The position numbers and the translations under genes were made by a program. The notes below the pieces were generated by a model. The model was given only the letters and a program-made list of their open reading frames with translations, was not told the origin of the DNA and did not search any database. From Silene noctiflora (Eukaryota > Streptophyta > Magnoliopsida > Caryophyllales > Caryophyllaceae), in assembly GCA_009801015.1 (NCBI GenBank), contig VHZZ01001030.1:22063-46051 (forward strand): 23,989 bases of DNA, in the 5' to 3' direction. Shown here in pieces: positions 1-9,536 of the stretch (the stretch's first letter is position 1; the number at the start of each line of letters is the position of its first letter).

Positions 1-220
1 AACACAATCAATCATCATGAATCCTTCCGGTACGCTTCCGCATATTTAATTGTTGATCTTAATGGTTCTCGTGATATCGATTCATATTTCTAACACATTT
101 CTCATTTTACGCTAATCGTACTAGTCTTTGTTGATCTTCTTTGTGAATTGCCTCCAAACTAGGCCATGTTATTTTCATTCCAAAGGAGCTAAATTGAATT
201 AAATCGAAGGTTTTTTTTTT

Positions 221-1181
221 ATACGATAGCCCTCAATTTTTTCGGATTCCGCATGGTAATCCAAAATTTCATTCCACAAAAATGGTAACCCTGTAGTGCA
301 TTATTATGTATTACCGTAACCCTTAACTATATTTCCGTCAATTTGCACCGTTAAGTGGCTGACGTGGCATGTGACTTGGCTAATTAAGCAAATGACATGG
401 CTACAAGTGTATGACTAAGACACATGCAAAATGCCCAACCAAAAAAAAAAAACCTTAACCCTACCTTTCACCACCCATCACCACCAACCCCTCCCCGAAC
501 CACTAGCTATTACCTTCTCACGCCACTATTTCGGTCGACGGACGTCACAACTACCACTCTCACTAGAAACGAACCACTACCATCATCAACCCCTTTCCTC
601 GAATCCCCACGCTATAAGCACCACCATTTCCACTAGCACCCCACCCTAACCACCCCCTCCCTACCCAACCCTGCGATCCTACCTTAAAAACCCTCCTTCG
701 GCCCTTCCCCTTTCCATAAATTCGAGATCTAGTGTTTTTAGTGGAATGAGATGAGATTAGAAGGATGGGGGAAAAGATTAAAGGTCGGGTTAACGACTTT
801 GGAATTAAGGTGGGGTTGGTGTTTCCACGTGTGACGGCGAACGGTGAAGGTTGGAGAGGCGTCGACGGTAGTTTGACGAAGGTCGGTGAATGGTGGGGAG
901 GTGCCGATAGTAGTGATGGTGGTGGTTGTAGCGGAGGTTGTGATTGTGGTGGGTAATAAAGGGAGTAGGTAATAGTTGGGGTGTATAGGGGGAGTCGTCG
1001 CGTAGTCATTGCCTACCAACGCCATGTCATCGAAACAACTCACCTACTTAACGGTGCAAATTGACGGAGTTATAAGTAAGGGTTACGGAAATACATAATA
1101 ATGCACCACAGAGTTACCATTTTTGTTTTCTCAAATGCAGGGTTACCATGTAGAATGTGAAAAAATTGAGGGTTACCATAT
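221..1181. mobile_element. Foldback/MULE-like non-autonomous DNA element with long inverted ends
   Basis: Roughly 135 bp at the left (221-355) is matched in inverted orientation by roughly 137 bp at the right (1045-1181). Shared blocks, written on the left strand, include CCCTCAATTTTTTC at the outer ends, GTGCATTATTATGTATT inside, and CCGTCAATTTGCACCGTTAA at the inner boundary. The arms differ by scattered substitutions and small indels, so the copy is not recent. The interior is GC-richer and has no recognisable transposase; its open frames are low-complexity Pro/Thr/His or Gly-rich and look like chance. No convincing target duplication was found: the left flank is a T-run. Both flanks carry TAAATTGAAT-like sequence, so it may have inserted into the GAACTGAA-type degenerate array that continues on the right. 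Class is inferred from arm length only. Confidence 0.65.
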
Positions 1182-1340
1182 AGAATAACTTTAAATTGAA
1201 TAAAGCTGAGTTGAATTAAACTGAATTGAACAAAAATAAGAGTTAATTTAATTTGTAAAGAGATGAGTTGAAGTGAACTGAATGAAGTTGAACTGAACTG
1301 AACTGAGTTGAGTTAAACTTAAACGAGCTTAATTAAGTCA
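1182..1340. repeat. Degenerate GAACTGAA/GAATTGAA short-repeat tract
   Basis: This tract is made of imperfect copies of a 5-10 bp unit of the type TTGAACTGAACTGAACTGAG, most regular around 1280-1315. A similar stretch (about 190-210) lies on the other side of the 221-1181 element. It is simple-sequence DNA with no coding signal. Confidence 0.6.
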
Positions 1341-1652
1341 TAAAGAACAGTGCCTAAGACTACTTTAACGGCCTGCTTTATTCATCGACAATTTCTAACG
1401 TAAAAGACTTCATCCTGTAAATAATTACAAAAACTTTGTACTAAACGGTAAAAGAAGGAAATATGTATGATGCACTCGTGAACGATAAATTACTGGGAAT
1501 AACTATATAAAATATAGGTAAATGAAACAATCGCCAACGATTTCTGAAAAGAAATAATAAAAAAAGATCTCACAAAAACTAATTAATTTAAGCATAATTA
1601 CATTAATTTTCCCACTTTCTTTTGTCCTGATACATTTGTGTAAGAATAATGA

Positions 1653-2419
1653 GGTGGCGCCACCGGGTGACACTTAAACTGAGCGCCACCCGAGGCATAA
1701 CAGTAAATTTTTTGTGTATCTTCACTTCCCACCCTTAAGTTTTGAATTTCAAACTAATTAATAAAAAAGGTAGTTTAGGAAATAAGAGTTGTATAATTAA
1801 TTAATTATAATAATATTATTATTATAACCATAAAAGTTGCAGTGCGTTAATATCGCCATACTTTTGGCAGATTTGAAGCTCCTCATCAAAATAAAGAAGA
1901 GTGTTTTATTTTTCCATTCGGATCATAAATACGATCAAGTTTATATGATGCGCGCAAATTATAACGTAAAACTTAAATTCTTTAGGTAAGTGAGGTTGTG
2001 GCTGTGTGTAAGTAGACCTGTCAAGTGTGTCGACAACTGATCCGACCCGATCGATTTTTTTCAGTGTCTTCTTTACCGACGAATTGTATTTAATTTTTGT
2101 TTTCGTTGGATTATAGATGAAGACTTCAGTAAATGAAAAACGAGGTTGATGAATGATACGATTCAGTGATGAAAAAACAAATGATACAATTTAGTGATGA
2201 AAAAACGTAATTTACTGACGAAGATAAATTGTTTTGTCGTAAAATATTATTTAGAAAATTGATTAGGTAAGACTTAAGAGTTTGATTTTAATTGAATAAA
2301 TATAAAATTACATTACTGCCCTTAAATATTTGGCGCGAAAACGAAATCTAACATTTTATTTTTCATTTTTATTTATTTATAAATTATGGTGGCGCAGAGT
2401 TTCAGCGGGTGGCGCCCTA
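1653..2419. mobile_element. Putative non-autonomous element bounded by GGCGCC-rich inverted ends
   Basis: The left end carries GGCGCCACC, a spacer, AAACT, two bases and GCGCCACC (about 1656-1690). The reverse complement of 2388-2416 has the same order of blocks with a shorter spacer. The left end also contains the perfect palindrome GGTGGCGCCACC at 1653-1664. The interior is very AT-rich, including an AT palindrome-like tract near 1791-1827, with no coding signal. TTTGTGTAA followed by AATGAG or TGAG occurs just outside the left end (about 1636-1652) and again outside the right end (2432-2444), which might be a diverged flanking duplication. Boundaries and class are inferred. Confidence 0.4.
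2153..2208. repeat. 28-bp tandem duplication
   Basis: Two adjacent copies of a 28-bp unit start with ATGATAC at 2153 and 2181 and share the block AGTGATGAAAAAAC. Weaker related sequence lies just upstream and downstream. The repeat is inside the AT-rich interior of the 1653-2419 region. Confidence 0.6.
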
Positions 2420-3020
2420 TCACCAATATCCTTTGTGTAATGAGTTTTGAAAATTTTGATTATTTAAACATGTAACATGCTATTATTCTATTAAGTTTAA
2501 GTTTATGATATATTCGTCTTATCACGAATGCAAGAAATTGAATAAAGAACAACGTAAGTAAAAAAAACTAGATAAATGAAAAAATTAGGTATACGGTTAA
2601 ACCGGGATGGCTCCATATACACAAATTTGTGATTCTAAAAACCGTATATCAAATTGGACTAAGTCCAGGCTAACAAAACTAACTCACTCGAATGACCCCA
2701 CCCACACCCAATTTAACCCGACCCTATTTAACTCGACCCGAATGTTTATTATTGTAAACTGATTGTTATCCTTAAATAATTGAAAACCGTCCAATAAAAA
2801 ATGGCCCGAACCCGAATTCCTGAAAATCGAACCCAAATTAATTTGACCCAAACCCGTCCCAATTAATTACGGAGTATTTACCATGTCTAATGATTTGAAG
2901 GAAAGCCGCGAGTTGAAACGGAACGGATTTATCCAGTTGCCTGTTGGTGTTGTATGGTTTCGTGAGTAAGGGAATTGAATTGATAATCCGTTCCTAATCT
3001 CAAAAGTCAGTCCCGTAAAA
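2420..3020. other. Intergenic region upstream of the asparaginase-3 gene
   Basis: From about 2690 to 2870 the sequence is built of imperfect ACCCGAACCC / GACCCAAACCC words, a common kind of plant degenerate repeat. The last ~150 bp before the proposed ATG should hold the promoter and 5' leader. I see no clear TATA box that I would defend. An upstream ATG at 2883 opens a reading frame unrelated to the gene product. Confidence 0.4.
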
Positions 3021-6000
3021 ATGTCAATTGCAAGTGTTTTTGCTCAGAAGATTCAGTCCTTCCTTGTCTTTACTCTAATAATCACGGTATTCCTTCAATC
3101 CATCCCTCTTTTCTATGCTCTATTCTTCAATTCCCCGTAGCACGTACTCCCTACGTCCCGATCATTTATTTACGTTCCTTATTCTTTTTGATGAGTAAGG
3201 TAAATAAATGATTGAGACGGAAAACTAGTCAATTAATGTAAGCTAATCATGAAAATTAGTGATGGGTATTTGTGTTATTGATAATTAGATTAAAGGAAAT
3301 GAGATTAAGAATGAAAGTAAGTACCCAATAGTGGTGAGCACATGGGCATTTGTAGATGCAGCAAAGGCAGCTTGGAGAGTTGCTGATGCTGGGTTTTCTG
3401 CTGTTGATGCTGTTGTTCAAGGTTGTTCTACTTGTGAACAACTTCAATGTGATGGCACTGGTGAATTTCTTTTTTCAAACCCCTTTTATTTTTATTTTTA
3501 GTTTTTCAATTATGATTCTGTATAATCTTCTCAATTTTAAGTTATGATCACTGATTTTGAGTGTTGAACCCCCGCATATATTCTTAGTTTTCGATATTTC
3601 AGCATTTAATTCTTGTTATCTATTTAATTTTGTGCTTAAAGTTCTTGACTTTAGTTGGAGTGTATAATTGGCTTGAAATTCTTTACTTTGGGTTTATGGT
3701 AATTTGATTGTATAATACTCCCTCCGTCTCGGACATTTGTTGTCCTTTGGTTTTGGCACAAAGACAAGGAAAGAGGAGATGACCAATTACTAAATGATAT
3801 GTGGACCAAATTGTTTATCAAATGCATTCTTAAAATAGAAAGGACAACAATTGACCGAGACACCCGAAAATAGAATAGGACAACAAATGACCGGGACGGA
3901 GGGAGTATGTGCTTAAAGTTCTTGACATTAATTTGATTTTGTGATGTAAGTCCTTAAAGTTCCTGACTGGGGTTATGGTGATTTTTGGGTATGAATATGA
4001 AGCTTGGTGCATTCGGATTATCATGTGAGAATGGAGTGGGTAGCATGTTTTGGAAAGTCACCTATTGTTGGATGTTGAGTTTGGAGTACATTTTGTCATA
4101 GACATGATGCAATCTGGAAGTAAGCGAATTGAATTTTGGATCAAGTTGAAAAACAAATGAAATTATGTAATATTTTGTCTATAACATACAATAACGGTAA
4201 ATATATGGATATAATGGAAGTAACTTTTGATTCCGTTTGGGTACTTTGTTGGAATCTTGCCAGCTTAAACAGGTTAAGTGACCGGGAAAGTATCACTCAT
4301 GTAGTTAATCTTTAGTTTGGAGTTGAATCCGTTCCATGGTTTCTCGAGCCACATTTTTTTAGCAAATCGAATTTCAATGGCATGCAGCGTAGGGCTATAT
4401 TTGGTGTTAAATTTTAGTGCGGCCGAACTAATGAGTCTGTTGCCTTCATGTCTTCATGTGGATAATAGGTTTACGCTTATTATGTGTAGAAGCATTTTTT
4501 TTTTTCTGTAACAAATCTCTATGTTGAGGATTTTGGGATCTAATCCTTTTGTCTCTCCCCTACATCATTGGCAAAAAGTTGCTGATATTTTGTACCAGAA
4601 AACATTTAAACTTCTCTGAAATTATTTGCTCATCGTCCATGTTCCAAGTTGCAGAAAAATTGAATTATTGATTTCGTATTTATAAATAGCAAGGAAGATA
4701 AAGTTAAGCCGTAAGATTGATTAATATATGCGTCTTCATTGACCCGGCACTAATGATATTTTTTGAACAGTGGGACCAGGTGGTAGTCCAGATGAGAATG
4801 GAGAAACTACTTTGGATGCTCTTGTTATGAACGGGGTAATGCAGATAATTTTCATGCCTTTTCTCAATCCTCGGCTTGGTGCCTAAATTAGCATACATTT
4901 TGTGTTATTCTAAGATATTGCTTAGGCAACAATGGAGGTTGGGGCAGTTGCTGCTATGAGATATGTGAAAGATGGTATAAAAGCTGCAAGATTGGTTATG
5001 GATTATACCGAGCACACTCTGCTTGTTGGTGAGCAAGCATCAGTATTCGCAATTTCAATGGGCCTTCCTGGGCCTACAAACCTCAGTTCAGAGGACTCGC
5101 TGCAAAAATGGATTAAATGGAAAGAAAATAACTGCCAGCCAAATTTTCGGAAAAACTTAATTCCTTCGAACAGTTGTGGTCCTTACCATCCCAAGGAAAA
5201 AGGTTATTTTGACGAAGCATCTTCTTCGTATCTAAATCTATTGAAGACTACTACTCCAAAAGTATCTCAAATCAGTGTCCATAACCACGATACAATTTCA
5301 ATGGCTGTCATTGATAAGGTACACTCTTCAGTCTTCACGATTGAATTATTTTGATTCCCTTATACTTAATGTGTGGTTTGACGCAACGTGTCAATTTCCT
5401 TGATCATAAAAAAATTGATTTGTGTTTTGCATAGATGGGACATGTTGCTGTTGGTACTTCTACTAATGGAGCAACATTCAAGATCCCTGGCAGGTAATCA
5501 TCGTTACTATAAGTCAGCTTTCTAGTCTGAACTGTATATGTTCTTATCATTAACTGTAGCTTTTCGAACTGACTGATGAAAAAGGAGTATAAGAGAATAA
5601 ATTAAATGAAAAGGCATAAATGTGGCTGTCCATGCATTCCGGAATGCATGTGATAGTAAAGTCCCTTTTTGATTCCGTCACCTGTTTCCATTTTCTGAAA
5701 TGTAAACCCTAGTTCTTTCCTTATCAATTTCGAACGACTTCCTTTTTAGTGGTATGCACAACTCTTAGCCTTCTATTCTCATCACGGAACATAAAATTCT
5801 GGATAACGAAATGGCCTCACCCTTTTGGGTTTGGTAATCATGTTGTGCTTTTATTGTTAGTCAGTATCTTAACAATGCAAGATGCTTACTTCCTATTGCA
5901 TATTAATATATTATAGGGTTGGTGATGGCCCCATTGCTGGATCTTCTGCTTATGCCGATGATGAAGTGGGTGCGTGTGGTGCAACAGGAGATGGTGACAT

Positions 6001-6975
6001 CATGATGCGCTTCCTCCCATGGTTAGTTCATCATACCTTAAGAGCATCCACATTGAAGAGATGATCCTCTTCCTCTCTTTGATTTTTTCTAATTTTCTCA
6101 TTTGGCCACATCATTTTCTCTTTTTTCTACCCAATTCCCAATTTCTTCATCCTCTTCCTCTTTTTTTCTCCACATCAAAGAAGATCCTCCCTTCCTCTCT
6201 TTTTTCACCTTTTAAGTAGTCCCCACCACCCATTTTCTCTCTTGTGTGGCACTTGGGCCAAGACAAGGACATCCTCCATTTATAGAGAATGTCTTCCTCT
6301 TCCTCTTCAAAGAGGATGTTGCCACATTGAAGAGGACATCCTCTTAGCACTATCTCTCATCTAAGAGGATGGTCAATCCTCTTCAATGTGGATGCTCTTA
6401 CTTCTTGTCATGTTTGATCTTTTGCAGTTTTCTTAAAAGTGCCGATATGTGACCTTGACGACTTCGTATGTGTAGTATTTCTATATGTTTTCAGCGATAA
6501 AGGTTTGTTTTCATTAGAATGAATAGATGCATAGCCAAAAGGGATGATCATCTACAACTTTATGAAAAAGAAAGTGGAAAGGGTTTTACAAGTTATTTTG
6601 ATCTAGTCCATTAATATCCAGCTTAGTGTGATGAAAGTTGCCAAAACCATTTTTGAAGTGTCGATAAGGAAGTTATAATCTGAATTCAATTTCACATACG
6701 GTTAGAATACGATCCATTGTTTGGTTCACAGTTATCAAGCAGTGGAGAGTATGAGGCAAGGAATGGAGCCTAAGCTTGCAGCTGAAGACGCAATATCCCG
6801 AATATCAAGAAAGTTTCCAAATTTTGTTGGAGCCGTCTTTGCTGTGAACAAGAATGGCGTTCATGCAGGGGCCTGCTATGGATGGACATTTCAGTACTCG
6901 GTTAGACTTCCACACATGGACGATGTCAAGGTGTTCACTATCACGCCTCAAACTACAAGCTCTCGTGTGAAATGA
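3021..6975 (+). CDS. Probable isoaspartyl peptidase/L-asparaginase 3 (aspartylglucosaminidase-like Ntn-hydrolase), 7 exons
   Basis: Proposed exons are 3021-3086, 3289-3460, 4771-4835, 4926-5318, 5435-5493, 5917-6021 and 6732-6975, giving 367 aa, close to Arabidopsis At5g61540 (about 359 aa). All junctions are GT-AG and keep frame. The protein is an N-terminal-nucleophile hydrolase made as a precursor that cuts itself before the catalytic Thr to give alpha and beta chains. Family members cleave the GlcNAc-Asn bond of glycoproteins, or isoaspartyl peptides and asparagine; which applies here cannot be read from sequence. Visible motifs are YPIVVSTW near the N-terminus, [29 protein letters not shown] with nucleophile Thr224, and the substrate pocket GRVGDGP (Arg252, Asp255) and GATGDGD (Thr275, Gly276). 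All key residues are present. Exon 1 encodes a hydrophobic segment consistent with a signal peptide and so a secretory or vacuolar route. Exon 1 is the weak point: a longer exon to 3136 joined at 3318 also keeps frame. Confidence 0.9.
3147..3228. mobile_element. Short Stowaway-like MITE remnant in intron 1
   Basis: CTCCCTACGTCCCGATCATT at the left, preceded by TA, pairs with GTAAATAAATGATTGAGACGG at about 3200-3220, forming a ~75-bp hairpin. The left end matches the canonical CTCCCTCCGTCCC terminus, whereas the right terminus has decayed. It lies in intron 1 of the asparaginase-3 gene under the favoured exon model. Confidence 0.5.
3635..3990. repeat. Degenerate ~40-bp minisatellite split by a Stowaway insertion (intron 2)
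   Basis: Four related units start with CTTAAAGTTCTTGAC-like sequence at 3635, 3672, 3912 and 3953. Units 2 and 4 share GGGTTTATGGT / GGGGTTATGGT. Spacing is 37 bp, then about 50 bp after removal of the inserted MITE and one TA, then 41 bp. The array lies wholly within intron 2 of the asparaginase-3 gene. Confidence 0.6.
3718..3905. mobile_element. Stowaway-type MITE (Tc1/mariner class), 188 bp
   Basis: The element starts CTCCCTCCGTCTCGG and ends GGGACGGAGGGAG; the inverted ends match over about 30 bp, including the ATTTGTTGTCC block. It is flanked by TA on both sides (3716-3717 and 3906-3907), the duplication expected for Tc1/mariner-mobilised Stowaway elements. It has no coding capacity. 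It sits in intron 2 of the asparaginase-3 gene and interrupts a pre-existing minisatellite. Confidence 0.93.
6041..6398. mobile_element. MITE with 20-bp perfect inverted ends in intron 6 of the asparaginase gene
   Basis: AGAGCATCCACATTGAAGAG at 6041-6060 is the exact reverse complement of 6379-6398, and the match extends outward through the flanking TA on both sides. The flanks can be read as TA duplications or, with a slight shift, as TTA, so Tc1/mariner-like or PIF/Harbinger-like origin is undecided. The interior is CT/GA-rich with further self-complementarity (GAGGAAGA and TCTTCCTC blocks), giving spurious open frames. The left end lies only 19 bases after the intron donor at 6022. The perfect ends suggest a fairly recent insertion. 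Confidence 0.9.
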
Positions 6976-8671
6976 TCGTTTTGTTGTTAATACTTGTATG
7001 AGACCATCCTCGTCTAAGACACGTTTGAATATAATGGACTAATTCAAAATGACGGTTATAAACCTGTGCGCTTTTTTCATCTCAAAGTAGTAGATGGTCT
7101 TACCTTTAACGAGTGATTCTTGAAGGTTCTTAATATTTGTGCTTATTTGATACTTTTTCCGTTCCATTGAGTTGTTTACGTTTATGAACGAAAGTTTGAG
7201 TCGGGAAGGTACTATCATATTATTACTCATTCTGGTGGGTTTGCAACTACGTTGCTACTTGACATACTCTTGCGAAAACGTGCTTGCACTATATTTGTCA
7301 ATTTACACCAATTAAACAAAACTAGTTTTGTCAATTACATCTTTGATTTCTCTTTCATGAACTTTTTGTTCATATTATTATACAAAAACTCTCACATCTA
7401 AATGACGTAAGGGAATATTACACTCACAAGGCTTCATTCTATGTGCAAAATGATTCAGTTAAGGAAATTTTACCTCTTGGCCTTGTGACTAGATATGACA
7501 AATGGGTTGGGTTCAAGACGGATCAATCTGGGTTTAGGTTGTTTGGATTCCCAAGAATTTGGGCCGGGGAGGGCATTTTCGGGTGGGTGTTTTCAAGTTA
7601 CTCGCTGATAATATTCAATTTCCGATAAAAAGAAATATCCGGATCGGCTTGAATAAGTGCCGGACAATTCGGGTATGTGCCTGGTTATGGTCGGGTTATT
7701 CAGATCAGGTCAGTTTTGTCAGGTCTACTTGTGATGATCACAAATTATGACCGTATACACACAATCGATTTACAAATATATGTCACGAGCAAGAGTTGCT
7801 AACATACATAGGCCCTAGTCATCTGCATTAATTGGAATTTTGATATTATCTCGTGTACTGGTATTTCATACGGATAATTATGTATATGTTTGTAATACTT
7901 GGGACATATTATTGGCACTCGAAAGGCCATATCATTAGTTTTTTTTTATCATCATCAAATCATCATGATTCATGCAAGTGGAAATGAGGATAGAATGGTA
8001 GTCGTAGATGTTTGGTGTGTATAGCCGTTTTAACGTCGATGCAAAAACGTCAGTAAAATGCGGTTTTTGGCATATGAATGAGTCTAATAGAAGTACCAAA
8101 TAAATTAAAATGTTGCTGCTATTATCTATTTATCACCATCTGTTTCTTGAGATGCCTGTCAAGTCCATTTCTACAAGAGGGAAACTTAGACCATGTCACA
8201 TAAATATAATATAAACAATTACAACGTGCATGCCTTTAATTTACAAATAAAAGTGTTCATTTCAATTTCTGAATCTAGTGTAAATACTTGTGATGATGAT
8301 GCTTTTTTTTCGAGACAATGTTATCATCTTACGACCTTCTCATATACCCTTCTGTTAGTCAGTGTTATAACTGGTGTGATACCTTACTAGTTTTACTATA
8401 AACTTAAATTTTCAGATTTAACAATGTACCCTTATCATTTGTCTAACAAACGTAAATGACGATGCAAATGTCAGCTAGCGTATATATGATAAAAATAATA
8501 AAACAAATGACTCTCAAGTCTTAAGTCTCAACAGAAGAACTGTGGTGTTACACAAGGTTATAAAAAATGATTGGCTAACTGGTTTACAGTAACACCACTG
8601 TAGAATTTGTTACCGTAACAACATAATTTTTTTCTCAACATAATTTGTTACCGACTACTCGACATCATGTT
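6976..8671. other. Intergenic region between the asparaginase-3 and PUB genes (proximal part)
   Basis: The first few hundred bases are presumably the 3' untranslated region of the asparaginase-3 gene; no clean AATAAA is present. From about 7440 to 7740 the DNA is richer in GGGTTCGGG-like words, resembling the degenerate repeat at 2690-2870 in inverted sense. At 8539-8601 a 13-bp near-perfect inverted repeat (ACTGTGGTGTTAC against GTAACACCACTGT) forms a small hairpin. I see no gene here. Confidence 0.4.
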
Positions 8672-8863
8672 ACTAGGCTTAGTTTTGCACCCATGAGCAC
8701 TTAGATCAACTGGCAAGGGGTTGTTCTAACTTAACCAGAGGTCTCGTGCTCGAGCCCTGGGAATGCAGCAGTGTTGAGGGAGAGCTTTACCGCCCTAGTG
8801 GTCCTACTCGGCTCGAATCCGGATTATTACACCAAAAAAAAAAAAAACTAGGCTTAGTTTTGC
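8672..8863 (+). mobile_element. tRNA-derived SINE with perfect 17-bp target-site duplication
   Basis: The element body is 8689-8846 (158 bp including a 3' A-tract). It is flanked by an exact 17-bp direct repeat, ACTAGGCTTAGTTTTGC, at 8672-8688 and 8847-8863, the hallmark of LINE-driven retrotransposition. A Pol III A-box-like TAGATCAACTGG lies at 8702-8713 and a B-box-like GTGCTCGAGCCC at 8746-8757. The 3' end is TTACACC followed by 13 or more A. The perfect duplication and intact A-tail indicate a young insertion. I cannot assign the family by name. Confidence 0.9.
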
Positions 8864-9536
8864 TTGGTAATTATTTCCAGTACGTGGCCTTGTACATTTA
8901 ATTAGATTGGAGAAGAAGAAATAGAATTATAGGGAGTAACTAGGTCCAAAGATTAAGTCCAAGATACTTAGTGCTAATCCATAATGGTTGTTTTTCTCTT
9001 CAACATAATACACTATTTTAATGTTTTTTAAGTATATTCCTACCTAAATTATAAATAATACCAGTAAAATTTATGATCAAATTAGTCAAACGACCTTTGT
9101 GTATGCTTTAGCATCAACTAACCAATAGTATCAATTTCATGCCATTTTAATTTGAACGACGTGCATAAGTTTTTGAACTTCTCAAAATACATGAGAAATA
9201 CTGAGTTGTGTTCATTGTTGTGTTCTTCTGCTGATTCTAAAGACTTCAATCCATAGAGTAACTTTTCTCGTTAGTGTGCGGCCATTTTCATCTTGGGTTA
9301 TTCGGAAACAGCCTTTGTGTTCTAACACAAGGGTAAGGCTGCGTACATCTGCTGGTTCCATTGAGAAACTGAGGTAATGCTGTTGTTTTTAAAGTCATAA
9401 TGTGTGTTGCAATTGAGTAATAAACGAGTTTTGAGGATTATTGTCACCGTATTCTTGCGCTGTATCGACAAGTTTATTCTTTTGGATTGCAGGTCAATAA
9501 TTTTTTTTCTTGTAGGGAGGATTTTTTGAAGGAAAT
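8864..9536. other. Upstream region of the PUB gene
   Basis: This AT-rich stretch leads to the start codon at 9537 and includes an Au-like SINE remnant (about 9289-9387). Two acceptor-like sites, TTGCAG at about 9487-9492 and CTTGTAG at about 9509-9515, sit just before the ATG, so a 5'-UTR intron is possible. I cannot place a TATA box or start site with confidence. Confidence 0.4.
9289..9387 (+). mobile_element. Au-like SINE remnant (copy 1)
   Basis: The stretch contains TTCGGAAACAGCC, AACACAAGGGTAAGGCTGCG and TACATC, followed by a shortened tail ending GAGGTAATGCTGTTGTT. This matches the 3' half of the Au-type SINE as I remember it (GGGTAAGGCTGCGTACA). The middle is deleted relative to copy 2 at 19950-20070. 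It lies just upstream of the PUB coding start, possibly within its leader. Confidence 0.55.

Noticed and set aside
424-1043. Overlapping open frames on both strands (Pro/Thr/His-rich + strand, Thr/Ser-rich - strand)
   Set aside because: They lie inside the foldback element, are low-complexity, overlap one another in several frames and resemble no protein family.
6019-6350. Open frames on both strands around 6019-6350
   Set aside because: They come from the CT/GA-rich interior of the intron 6 MITE and are not genes.
7443-7750. Two overlapping + strand frames
   Set aside because: GGGTTCGGG-type degenerate repeat DNA; no domain and no splice context.
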